Of a stretch of DNA of 64,000 nucleotides, positions 25,409 to 33,098 are shown piece after piece. The notes under the pieces were generated by a model, which saw only the letters and a program-made list of their open reading frames with translations, made no database searches and was not told the origin of the DNA. The stretch's first letter is position 1. Every line of letters starts with the position of its first letter. The DNA is taken from the NCBI RefSeq assembly GCF_013372625.1, contig NZ_JABXFD010000295.1:1-64000 (forward strand), written 5' to 3'. The DNA is from Actinomadura sp. BRA 177 (lineage in GTDB: Bacteria; Actinomycetota; Actinomycetes; Streptosporangiales; Streptosporangiaceae). The position numbers and the translations under genes were made by a program.

Positions 25409-26791
25409 GTGTTTGACCCGTCCGACGTCGTCGGCCATGTGCGCGACGGCATGCTGCCCGCGCACATCTACAACGACTCCGAGATCTTCGCCGCCGAGCG
25501 CGAGACGGTCTTCGCGCGCTCCTGGGTCTTCCTGGCGCACGAGTCGGAGATCCCCCAGGCCGGTGACTACGTGGTCCGCCGCGTCATGGAGAACTCCTTC
25601 ATCGTCAGCCGCGCCGCCGACGGAACGGTGCACGCCATGTTCAACATGTGCCTGCACCGGGGGATGCAGGTGTGCCGGGCCGAGCAGGGCAACGCCTCGC
25701 ACTTCCGCTGCCCCTACCACGGGTGGTCCTACCGCAATGACGGCCGGATCGTGGGCCTGCCCTTCCACCGGGAGGCGTACGGCGGCGAGGCCGGCTTCAG
25801 CAAGCGGGGGCAGCGGCTCCTCCCCGCACCGGCGATGGACACCGTCAACGGCCTGATCTTCGTCTCCCTGGACCCCGCGGCGCCGCCGCTGCGCGAGTAC
25901 CTCGGCGACTTCGCGTTCTACCTGGACTACTACACCCGGCAGAGCCCGAGCGGGGTCGAGGTGCGCGGACCCCAGCGGTGGCGGATCAAGGCCAACTGGA
26001 AGATCGGCGCGGAGAACTTCGCCGGGGACATGTACCACACCCCGCAGACCCACGCGAGCGTCGTGGAGATCGGGCTCTTCCGCGAGCCGAAGGCCGAGAA
26101 GCGCAAGGACGGGACGACCTACTGGGCCACCGGCGGCGGAGGCACCACCTACAAACTGCCCCCGGGGACGCTGGAGGAGCGCCTGCGCTACGTCGGCTAC
26201 CCCGACGAGATGATCGACCGGATGAAGCGGGTGTGGTCGGCCGAGCAACTCGACCTGATCGGGCGCGACGGTTTCATGGTCTCGGCGGCGTCGATCGTGC
26301 CGAACCTCAGCCTCGTGCACAACTGGCCAAGGGTGGCCGACTCCGACGACGTCCTCCCCTTCGTGTCGCTGCGCCAGTGGCAGCCGATCAGTGCGGACGA
26401 GACCGAGGTGCTCTCCTGGTTCCTGGTCGACAAGGAGGCCCCGGAGGACTTCAAGGCACTGTCCTACAAGGCCTACTTGATGTGCTTCGGCAGCAGCGGG
26501 ATGTTCGAGCAGGACGACGTGGAGAACTGGGTCTCACTGACCGCCACCGCCGCCGGCACCATGGCGCAGCGGCTTCTCCTCAACGGCCGCATGGGCCTGC
26601 TGCCCGACGGTTCGACCCTCGCCCCGCCCCTGGGCGGCGATGAGTGGGCGGGCCCGGGCGAGTCCCGGGTCGGGTACGGCGAGTACAACCAGCGCCACCT
26701 GATGAACCGCTGGGCCGACTTCATCGAGGCGGGGCCCCTCAAGGCGGCCGACGTCAGTGTCGGCACCGGAGGACGGGACGGTGCCAAGTGA
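25409..26791 (+). CDS. Rieske dioxygenase alpha subunit (phthalate 3,4-dioxygenase-like)
   Basis: The large subunit of a ring-hydroxylating oxygenase, 460 residues. The Rieske [2Fe-2S] ligands are Cys81/His83 and Cys101/His104 (CLH...CPYH). The catalytic iron facial triad starts in GDMYHTPQTH, where Asp207 precedes His210 and His215. GTG 25409 has AGAAAGAGG upstream. It heads the order alpha, beta, small ORF, SDR dehydrogenase, 3Fe-4S ferredoxin, reductase, class II aldolase. That order is typical of Gram-positive phthalate 3,4-dioxygenase operons (phtAa/padAa). The family is certain; phthalate as substrate is inferred from context. Confidence 0.88.
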   Translation: MFDPSDVVGHVRDGMLPAHIYNDSEIFAAERETVFARSWVFLAHESEIPQAGDYVVRRVMENSFIVSRAADGTVHAMFNMCLHRGMQVCRAEQGNASHFRCPYHGWSYRNDGRIVGLPFHREAYGGEAGFSKRGQRLLPAPAMDTVNGLIFVSLDPAAPPLREYLGDFAFYLDYYTRQSPSGVEVRGPQRWRIKANWKIGAENFAGDMYHTPQTHASVVEIGLFREPKAEKRKDGTTYWATGGGGTTYKLPPGTLEERLRYVGYPDEMIDRMKRVWSAEQLDLIGRDGFMVSAASIVPNLSLVHNWPRVADSDDVLPFVSLRQWQPISADETEVLSWFLVDKEAPEDFKALSYKAYLMCFGSSGMFEQDDVENWVSLTATAAGTMAQRLLLNGRMGLLPDGSTLAPPLGGDEWAGPGESRVGYGEYNQRHLMNRWADFIEAGPLKAADVSVGTGGRDGAK

Positions 26792-27375
26792 CCGCGCGCA
26801 TCCCCATCACCTCCGCCGACAGCCCCCTCGGCGCCCGGGCCACCCCGGCCGTCCCGGTGGGCGACCCGCTCCCGTTCTCCGATCCCGTGCACCTGGCCGC
26901 CCACCAGTGGCTGGTCGATGAGGCCTACCTGCTGGACCGGCAGGACCTTGAGCGATGGCTCGCCCGGATGACCGAGGACGTCCACTACTTCATGCCGATC
27001 CGGGTCACGACCTCCCAGGGCGCCGGCTACGACACCGCCCGGCGGATGGCGCACTTCGACGAGGACCTCTACTCCCTGGAGCGCCGGGTCGCCCGGCTGC
27101 GCACCGAGCACGCCTGGACCGAGGACCCGCCCTCACGGCTGCGCCACCACCTGTCCAACGTGCGCACCTTCGCGACCGACGTGCCCGGTGAGATCCTCGT
27201 GGAATCGGCGGTACTGCTCTTCCGCAGCCGTGGCGACGTCAACGAGCCGTCCCTGCTCTCGGCCGGGCGCAGCGACGTGCTGCGGAGCGTCGACGGCGCC
27301 TGGCGGCTCGCCCGCCGCCACATCACGGTCGACGAGTCGGTGCTCCGCACCCAGAACCTGGCGGTCTTCCTGTGA
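26788..27375 (+). CDS. ring-hydroxylating dioxygenase beta subunit
   Basis: The 195-residue small subunit with an NTF2-like fold that holds alpha-beta hexamers together. QWLVDEAYLLDRQDLERWLARMTEDVHYFMPIRVT and RLRHHLSNVRTFATD are the usual conserved blocks; the C-terminus has ARRHITVDESVLRTQNLAVFL. It overlaps the alpha gene at GTGA, so the two are made in equal amounts. Confidence 0.9.
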   Translation: MTARIPITSADSPLGARATPAVPVGDPLPFSDPVHLAAHQWLVDEAYLLDRQDLERWLARMTEDVHYFMPIRVTTSQGAGYDTARRMAHFDEDLYSLERRVARLRTEHAWTEDPPSRLRHHLSNVRTFATDVPGEILVESAVLLFRSRGDVNEPSLLSAGRSDVLRSVDGAWRLARRHITVDESVLRTQNLAVFL

Positions 27376-27743
27376 GCCCGCGCTGGGAGGGCGAGCTCGA
27401 GGACCAGGCCCGTGCCCGGAAGGCCGCGGCGGAACTGGCGGCCCTGCGAGCGGGGCGGGTCGGCGAGCCGCTGACCCTCGGCAACGAGTTCGCCGAGGCC
27501 CGGGTGAGCCTCGTCCAGACCCGCAACGGCGTGCGCCTCCTGGTCGAGGCGACCAGATCCGGGCAGTGGGTCACCCTGGACCCGCTGGAGCTGGAGGCCC
27601 TCACCTGGCAGGGGCCGGCGACGTTCTCCGCGATGGTCGGCCACCCGTTCTCCTCCCTGTTCCCCGAGCCGGACGACACGGGCCAGGACGACACGGGGCA
27701 GGACGACACGGGGCAGGACGACACGGGCGAGGCGGCCTCATGA
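27372..27743 (+). CDS. small protein of unknown function in the dioxygenase operon
   Basis: A 123-residue protein coupled at both ends by overlapping start and stop codons to the beta subunit and the SDR dehydrogenase genes. It begins with a charged helix (WEGELEDQARARKAAAELAALRAG), then a strand-rich part (ARVSLVQTRNGVRLLVEATRSGQWVTLDPLELEALTW) and FSAMVGHPFSSLF. It ends in four copies of Asp-Asp-Thr-Gly-Gln/Glu made by a 15-base tandem repeat. I recognise no family. Classical pht/pad operons lack a gene here. Its place suggests a dioxygenase assembly factor or an accessory subunit, which is inference. Confidence 0.65.
   Translation: MSPRWEGELEDQARARKAAAELAALRAGRVGEPLTLGNEFAEARVSLVQTRNGVRLLVEATRSGQWVTLDPLELEALTWQGPATFSAMVGHPFSSLFPEPDDTGQDDTGQDDTGQDDTGEAAS
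27671..27730 (+). repeat. four tandem 15-base units in a gene end
   Basis: The unit GGACGACACGGGGCA occurs four times in a row (27671-27685, 27686-27700, 27701-27715, 27716-27730), the first and last with one changed base. It encodes the DDTGQ repeats just before the next gene's start. Confidence 0.9.
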
Positions 27744-28525
27744 GCGCCCCCGTGCTCGATGGCCGACGAGCGCTGGTGGTCGGCGCCGGATCGGGCATCG
27801 GCCGTGCGGTGGCGGAGCGGTTCCTCGCCGAGGGAGCGGCGGTGGTGGCCGTGGAGCGTGATGAGGCCAAGTGCGAGGACTTGCGCGCGACGCTCCCCGG
27901 CATCGACGTCGTCCACGGCGACGCCTGCGAGGCCTCGGTCAACCGCGACGCGGTGGGCCGGTGCCGGGAACTCCACGACGGGCTGGACGTGCTGGTCCAC
28001 TGCGTCGGCATCTTCGACTTCTACCGTCCACTCGACGCCGTCGCCGAGGACGCCTTCGACGACGCCTTCGACGAGATGTTCTCGGTCAACGTCCGAGCGG
28101 CCATGCACGGCGTCCGCGCCGCCCTGCCCGAGCTGCGACGCAATCACGGGAGCATCGTGCTGACGGAGTCGACCTCCGCCTACCGGCCGGGACGGGGAGG
28201 CGCGCTCTACATCTCCACCAAGTTCGCGATCCGCGGACTGCGCATCGCACTGGCCCACGACCTCGCCCCCGAGGTCCGCGTCAACAGCGTCGCGCCCGGG
28301 GGCACCGTCGGCACCCGGCTGACCGGCGCGCGGTCCCTGGGGCTGGACCGGCAGCACCTGGACGGTCCCGATCGCGCCGCGAGCATCGCCGCCCGGGTCC
28401 CCTTGCGGGTGGCCCTCTCTGGCGAGGACCACGCCTGGAGCTACCTGTTCCTGGCGTCACCGATGTCCCGGGGAATGACGGGCACCGTCCTGCACAGCGA
28501 CGGCGGCGCCAGCGTCGACGGCTGA
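27740..28525 (+). CDS. SDR dihydrodiol dehydrogenase
   Basis: A short-chain dehydrogenase of 261 residues expected to rearomatise the cis-dihydrodiol made by the dioxygenase, producing a dihydroxy-aromatic acid and NADH. The cofactor motif is VVGAGSGIGRAVAERF; the acidic VERDE after strand 2 favours NAD+. The catalytic Ser is in TESTSAY and the YxxxK pair in YISTK. GGTVGTRLTGARSLGL and the size fit the BphB/HcaB class of cis-diol dehydrogenases. It starts at ATGA overlapping the small gene before it. Confidence 0.85.
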   Translation: MSAPVLDGRRALVVGAGSGIGRAVAERFLAEGAAVVAVERDEAKCEDLRATLPGIDVVHGDACEASVNRDAVGRCRELHDGLDVLVHCVGIFDFYRPLDAVAEDAFDDAFDEMFSVNVRAAMHGVRAALPELRRNHGSIVLTESTSAYRPGRGGALYISTKFAIRGLRIALAHDLAPEVRVNSVAPGGTVGTRLTGARSLGLDRQHLDGPDRAASIAARVPLRVALSGEDHAWSYLFLASPMSRGMTGTVLHSDGGASVDG

Positions 28526-28553
28526 CGACGACACGAGAAACCAGGAGACCCGA

Positions 28554-28751
28554 GTGCCCGCCCTGACAGTGAACACCGGAGCCTGCCAAGGCTACGCGAG
28601 CTGCGTGATCGCGGCTGACGACTACTTCGACATCGATGACGACGGCCTCGTCGTGCTGCTGGCCGCCGAGGTTCCGGAGGCCGACCGCGAGCGCGTCGAC
28701 CGCGCGGTCCGCAGCTGCCCCGCCGCCGCTCTCCGGCTTGAGGGAGCATGA
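28554..28751 (+). CDS. [3Fe-4S] ferredoxin
   Basis: A 65-residue ferredoxin passing electrons from the reductase to the Rieske centre. Cys11, Cys17 and Cys55 (CQGYASC and SCP) are the three ligands of a [3Fe-4S] cluster; the fourth Cys of a [4Fe-4S] type is replaced. Such a ferredoxin, rather than a Rieske or plant type, is typical of Gram-positive phthalate and PAH dioxygenases. GTG 28554 follows CAGGAGA. It overlaps the reductase gene. Confidence 0.9.
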   Translation: MPALTVNTGACQGYASCVIAADDYFDIDDDGLVVLLAAEVPEADRERVDRAVRSCPAAALRLEGA

Positions 28752-29983
28752 CCGGCGACCTGGTGATCGTCGGCGCGTCGGTGGCGGGGGTCACCCTGGC
28801 CCGGACCTTGCGTTCCGGCGGGTTCACCGGCCGCATCCGCCTGGTCGACCGGGAGGCGGAAGAGCCCTATGACAAGCCGCCGCTGTCCAAGGGACCGCCG
28901 GCGGAGCCCGTCCGGCTGCTCACCCGCCCGGAGGCGGGACGGCTCGGCCTGGAACTGCGACTCGGCGTCGGGGCGACCGGCCTGGACACCGCGGCCCGCC
29001 GCCTCGCACTGGCCGACGGGAGCAGCGTCGGCTACGGCACGCTGGTGATCGCCACCGGGGTGCGGGCGAGGCCGTCGCCCTGGACCGGGCCCGGCGTCCA
29101 CACGCTGCGAACGCTGGCCGACGCGCGCGCACTGCATGCCGGCCTCGCCCGCGGCGGCGACCTCGTGGTGATCGGCGCCGGCTTCATCGGGGCGGAGGTC
29201 GCCGGCACCGCGATCACCCTGGGATGCCGGGTCACGCTGGTGGATCCGCTGCCCAACCCTCCGGCCCGGGTCGTCGGCCGATGCGTGGGCGACCGGATCC
29301 TCTCCTGGCACGACCGGGCGAGCGTGCGCCTGCGGTTGGGCCGCGGCGTCCAGGCCCTGGAGCATCGCGCGGACGGGATCAGGGTCCGGCTCGACGACGG
29401 GGAGGTGCTCCGCGCCGATCACGTACTGGTGGGGATCGGCGCGGAGACCGACGTGGAATGGCTGGCCGGGTCGGGCCTCCACCTCGGGGACGGCATCGCC
29501 TGCGACCGGTACGGCCGCGCCCTGGGCGCCGACCACGTCTTCGCCGCCGGCGACATCGCCGGCTGGGCGACCGCGGACGGAGCCGCCGGCCGGCGGATCG
29601 AGCACTGGACCTCCGCCCAGGAGCAGGCCAGGTGCGTCGCGGCGACCCTGCTCGACCCCGCGCACCCGCAGGCCCTCGGTGAAGTGCCCATGGTGTGGAG
29701 CGACCAGCACGGCCGGACCATCCAGGTACTCGGTGCTGTGGACCCGGGCGTCGAGCCCCGGATCGTGGAGGACGAGGGCCGGCTGCTCGCCCTGTGGGGC
29801 GACGGACGCCTGGTCGGCGCGGTGTCGCTGGGGTGGCCGCGTGCCTCGCTGGCCGCTCGCCGGGCCATCGCGAGCGGCGCCTCGGTGACCGCGGTCCTCG
29901 ACGCGGTGGCACCCCGGAGGAGAACGACCCGCCAGGAGACAGCGCCACTCAAGACAGCGCCACTCAAGGAGGCCGCCCGATGA
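28748..29983 (+). CDS. ferredoxin reductase (FAD, NADH)
   Basis: A 411-residue reductase of the BphA4/HcaD class that feeds the ferredoxin. The FAD motif is LVIVGASVAGVTLARTL with YDKPPLSK; the NADH motif is LVVIGAGFIGAEVAGTA; the FAD-contacting HVFAAGDIAG is near residue 260. A C-terminal reductase domain follows (WSDQHGRTIQVLG). The last residues, TAPLKTAPLK, come from a 15-base tandem duplication. It overlaps the next gene at ATGA. Confidence 0.92.
   Translation: MTGDLVIVGASVAGVTLARTLRSGGFTGRIRLVDREAEEPYDKPPLSKGPPAEPVRLLTRPEAGRLGLELRLGVGATGLDTAARRLALADGSSVGYGTLVIATGVRARPSPWTGPGVHTLRTLADARALHAGLARGGDLVVIGAGFIGAEVAGTAITLGCRVTLVDPLPNPPARVVGRCVGDRILSWHDRASVRLRLGRGVQALEHRADGIRVRLDDGEVLRADHVLVGIGAETDVEWLAGSGLHLGDGIACDRYGRALGADHVFAAGDIAGWATADGAAGRRIEHWTSAQEQARCVAATLLDPAHPQALGEVPMVWSDQHGRTIQVLGAVDPGVEPRIVEDEGRLLALWGDGRLVGAVSLGWPRASLAARRAIASGASVTAVLDAVAPRRRTTRQETAPLKTAPLKEAAR
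29939..29968 (+). repeat. two tandem 15-base units in the reductase gene end
   Basis: ACAGCGCCACTCAAG occurs twice in a row (29939-29953 and 29954-29968), encoding TAPLK repeated, shortly before the next gene's start. Confidence 0.9.
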
Positions 29984-30729
29984 CGGCGAACGTCCACGAC
30001 AACGACCTTCAGGAGCTTCGGGACCAGCTGGCGCTGGGGTGCCGGGTGCTGGCCGCCCGTGAACTCTCGCCGGGGTTCCTCGGCCACATCAGCCTCCGCC
30101 TCGACGAGGAGCGGATCCTGGTGCGGTGCCGCGGCCCTCACGAGTCGGGCCTGGCCCACACCACGGCGCGGGACGTGCGAGTGGTGACCCTCGACGGTGA
30201 ACCCGGCCTTCCCGGTGAGCTGGACGGCTGGACCGTCCCCCACGAACTCCCCCTGCACGTCCAGATCCTGCGCCGGCGCCCCGACGTCCGGTGCGTCGTG
30301 CACGCGCACCCGCGCCGCACGGTCGCCGCCGACCTGGCCGGCCTGGTCCTGGAGCCGCTCGTGGGGGCCTACGACATCCCGGGGTCCGCCCTGGTGGCCG
30401 GCGGCGTCCCGGTGTACCCCCGCTCGGTGCTGGTGTGCAGCGACGCGCTGGGGGACAAGGTGGCCGAGCACCTCGGTGACCACGCAGCGGCGCTGCTGCG
30501 CGGACACGGGGTGGTGGTCACCGGCGACTCGGTCCCCGAGGCGGTGCTCCGCGCCGTCTCCATCGACGAGATCGCGCACCTCAGCCTGCTCGTCGCCGCC
30601 GCCGGGGGACGCCCCCGTCCCATCGACGAGGCCGACCGGGCCGAGCTTCCCGACCTCGGCGGAAGCATCAACCTGGACGTCGCCTGGCGCCATGAGCTCT
30701 CCCGGCTGCCCGCGACCCCCCGTACCTGA
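29980..30729 (+). CDS. class II aldolase-type decarboxylase (dihydroxyphthalate decarboxylase-like)
   Basis: A 249-residue member of the class II aldolase/adducin family. Metal ligands are in VVHAHPRRTVA and LLRGHGVVVTG. In Gram-positive phthalate operons a protein of this family (PhtC/PadC) removes CO2 from 3,4-dihydroxyphthalate to give protocatechuate. Its position as last gene after the reductase matches that order and is the main reason to favour a phthalate-type substrate for the whole operon. Other family members are sugar-phosphate aldolases, so the reaction is inferred. Confidence 0.75.
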   Translation: MTANVHDNDLQELRDQLALGCRVLAARELSPGFLGHISLRLDEERILVRCRGPHESGLAHTTARDVRVVTLDGEPGLPGELDGWTVPHELPLHVQILRRRPDVRCVVHAHPRRTVAADLAGLVLEPLVGAYDIPGSALVAGGVPVYPRSVLVCSDALGDKVAEHLGDHAAALLRGHGVVVTGDSVPEAVLRAVSIDEIAHLSLLVAAAGGRPRPIDEADRAELPDLGGSINLDVAWRHELSRLPATPRT

Positions 30730-30790
30730 TCCCCGACAGCCGGCCGGCCTCCCGCGGACTTCGCGCTGGTCACGCCGACTTTTCCAACTT

Positions 30791-30821
30791 ACAGAGTCTG
30801 TCTCTTCTATTTCTGTATAGT
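30791..30821 (+). promoter_or_regulatory. promoter region of the importer operon
   Basis: TATAGT (30816-30821) is a good -10. ACAGAGTCTGT (30791-30801), a perfect palindrome around one base, covers the place of the -35, which is otherwise poor. A regulator binding at this spot would be expected to activate. The region is clearly AT-richer than its surroundings. Confidence 0.5.
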
Positions 30822-30885
30822 CTGGTCTAATGTTTGTGGCCCGTGTCACCTGCGCGGATCCACCGACCGAGAAAGAAAAACCCCC

Positions 30886-32139
30886 ATGCTCAAGAAGTCA
30901 CTGACCGCGCTGGCGGTCGCGCCCCTGTTGACTCTGGCCGCATGTGGCGGCTCGGGCTCCGGCAAGGCCGAGACCGGCGCCGACGGCGTCACGATGGGCC
31001 CCGGCGTCACCGACGACGAGATCAGCGTGACCGTGATCAGCGACTTCTCCGGTCCCATCGCCCAGGGCGGCATCGCCGGCTCGCTCGGTGTCGAAGCCAA
31101 GATCGACCAGGTGAACCGCGAGGAGGGCGGCGTCTGCGGGCGCAAGGTCGTGGTCGACAAGCGCGACACCAAGTACGACCCGCAGATCACCACCCAGCAG
31201 TACCGCGCCGCGGCGCCCGACAACCTGATGGTGGCCCAGTTCGTGGGCACCGCCGGGCTGAACGCCGTCCGGACCAGCATCGAGCGGGACAACATGCCCA
31301 CGCTCTCGGCGTCCATCAACACCCAGACCCTCGACCTCCCCAACGTCTACGTCGCCATGCCGCCCTTCGAGGTCGAGCTCATCAACGGCCTGGTCTGGGC
31401 CGCCGAGGAGGCCGGCGCCTCGGCAACCAAGACCGTCAAGGTCGGGTTCGTGACGTCGGCGGACGAGACCGGCAAGGTCTACCTCGACGCGCTCAACCAC
31501 GCGGCGAAGGCCATCGAAGGCGTGGAGGTCGTCGCCGAGCCGACCTACACCAACGCCGACAAGGACTTCACGGCCCAGATCAACAGCCTCAAGGGCGCCG
31601 GCGCCGAGATCGTCATGCTGGGCGTCACCCCCGCCCAGACCGCCGGCATCATCGGCCAGTCGGCCCAGTTCGGCTACAAGCCGACCTTCGTGTCCAGCTC
31701 GGGTGCCTGGTCCGCCAGCCTCGGGAAGCCGCTGAAGGGCCTGCTGGACAACTACTACGTCTCCGGCGGCTACGGCACCCTCAACGACGACAACGCCGGC
31801 ATCCGGGCGCTGACCAAGGCCCGCGAGGCCTACGCTCCCGACGCGAAGCCGGACAACTTCGAGGTCGGCGGCTGGATCAACGGGACCGTCGTCGTGGCGG
31901 CGCTGCGCAAGGCGTGCGAGGCCAAGGCCCTCACCCGCGAGGGCGTCAAGAAGGCGATGGTCGACCTCGAGGTCCCCTTCGACGACATCCTTCCGCCGAT
32001 CAACCTCGGTGACGGCAACTCGATCGTGAGCTACCAGTCCCGCATCAACAAGATCGGGGCGGACGGCGTCCAGGAGCCGGTCGCCAAGTTCTTCGAGTCC
32101 GCGGCCGCGAAGTCCTGGGGCGAGACCAGGGGCAACTGA
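30886..32139 (+). CDS. ABC importer substrate-binding lipoprotein (LivK-like)
   Basis: A 417-residue periplasmic-binding-type lipoprotein (lipobox LAAC, Cys20) of the branched-chain amino acid class. TDDEISVTVISDFSGPIAQGG and the two-lobed Peripla_BP_6 pattern run through the protein. Many such proteins in catabolic clusters bind aromatic acids; in Rhodococcus a system of this class imports phthalate. It is first in the importer operon but is cut off from the permease genes by a strong hairpin, probably so that it is made in excess. Confidence 0.88.
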   Translation: MLKKSLTALAVAPLLTLAACGGSGSGKAETGADGVTMGPGVTDDEISVTVISDFSGPIAQGGIAGSLGVEAKIDQVNREEGGVCGRKVVVDKRDTKYDPQITTQQYRAAAPDNLMVAQFVGTAGLNAVRTSIERDNMPTLSASINTQTLDLPNVYVAMPPFEVELINGLVWAAEEAGASATKTVKVGFVTSADETGKVYLDALNHAAKAIEGVEVVAEPTYTNADKDFTAQINSLKGAGAEIVMLGVTPAQTAGIIGQSAQFGYKPTFVSSSGAWSASLGKPLKGLLDNYYVSGGYGTLNDDNAGIRALTKAREAYAPDAKPDNFEVGGWINGTVVVAALRKACEAKALTREGVKKAMVDLEVPFDDILPPINLGDGNSIVSYQSRINKIGADGVQEPVAKFFESAAAKSWGETRGN

Positions 32140-32146
32140 CGACCCG

Positions 32147-32178
32147 GGGCGTGCGGGCCCGATCGGGCCCGCACGCCC
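32147..32178 (+). terminator. 32-bp perfect palindrome between binding protein and permease genes
   Basis: GGGCGTGCGGGCCCGA (32147-32162) is followed directly by its exact reverse complement up to 32178. In RNA this gives a very stable hairpin eight bases after the stop. It may terminate part of the transcription or protect the upstream message from 3' decay. Confidence 0.75.
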
Positions 32179-32213
32179 GGCTCCCTTCCCACACCCCGAC
32201 CGAGGATTTCCAG

Positions 32214-33095
32214 ATGACCCTCTTCCTCCAGCTCGGTTTCCAGGGCGTCGCCCTGGGGCTGGTCTACGGGCTGATCGCGCTCGGGTTCGTGATCATGTTC
32301 AAGGGCTCCCACACCTTCAACTTCGCGCACGGCCAGTTCGTCGCCATCGGTGCCTACGCCGTGCTGATCCTGTTGCCCCGGATGCCCTACGTGCTCGCCT
32401 TCATCGGGGCCGTGGCCCTCACCGTCGGCCTCGCGCTGGTGGTGGAGCGGATGCTGATCCGCGGCCTGATCGGACGTTCGGTGACCGTCGTGGTCCTCGC
32501 CACTCTCGGCATCTCGACCATGCTGCACAACGCGATCCTCATGGTGTGGGGCGTCGGCAGCCATGACTCGGTGGGACCGATCGGCGCCGGCACCACCACG
32601 GTGGGCTCGGTCGTGCTGCCCAACAGCGCCCTGGCCACCGTGGTCGTCTCGGTCGTCGTCCTGGCCGCCGTCGCCCTGTTCTTCCAGCGGACGCGCTACG
32701 GGCTGGCGCTGCGCGCGACCGCGAGCAGTCAGGAGGCGGCCATGGCCCAGGGCATCGACGTGGGGCGGATGTTCGCGCTCTCCTGGGCCCTGGCGGCCTT
32801 CCTCGCGGTGACCGCGGCGGTCTTCCTCGCCTCGTTCCCCCGCGTGGTCTCCCCCGACCTCGGCGACCTCGCACTGATCGCGATCCCGGCGATCGTCATC
32901 GGCGGCATGGACTCACTGGTCGGGGCCGTCGTCGGCGGCCTGGTCGTGGGGCTCACCCAGGTCCTGGGCTCCGGCTACCTCAGCGACTTCGGCGGCGGAC
33001 GCCTGCACGACGTGCTGCCCTACGTCCTCATGCTCCTGGTCCTCCTGGTCCGGCCCTACGGCCTGTTCGGCAGCCGCAGCATCGAAAGGGTCTGA
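32214..33095 (+). CDS. ABC importer permease (LivH-like)
   Basis: A 293-residue inner-membrane permease with about eight hydrophobic segments. LGLVYGLIALGFVIMFKGSHTFNFAHGQFVAIGAYA and GLALRATASSQEAAMAQGIDVGRMFALSWALAAFLA are LivH hallmarks; the latter contacts the ATPase. ATG 32214 follows CGAGGA. It pairs with the LivM-like subunit. Confidence 0.92.
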   Translation: MTLFLQLGFQGVALGLVYGLIALGFVIMFKGSHTFNFAHGQFVAIGAYAVLILLPRMPYVLAFIGAVALTVGLALVVERMLIRGLIGRSVTVVVLATLGISTMLHNAILMVWGVGSHDSVGPIGAGTTTVGSVVLPNSALATVVVSVVVLAAVALFFQRTRYGLALRATASSQEAAMAQGIDVGRMFALSWALAAFLAVTAAVFLASFPRVVSPDLGDLALIAIPAIVIGGMDSLVGAVVGGLVVGLTQVLGSGYLSDFGGGRLHDVLPYVLMLLVLLVRPYGLFGSRSIERV

Positions 33096-33098
33096 GCC

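Noticed and set aside
27663-27733. CRISPR-like array
   Set aside because: The 15-base units are directly adjacent without spacers and lie in frame inside a coding region.
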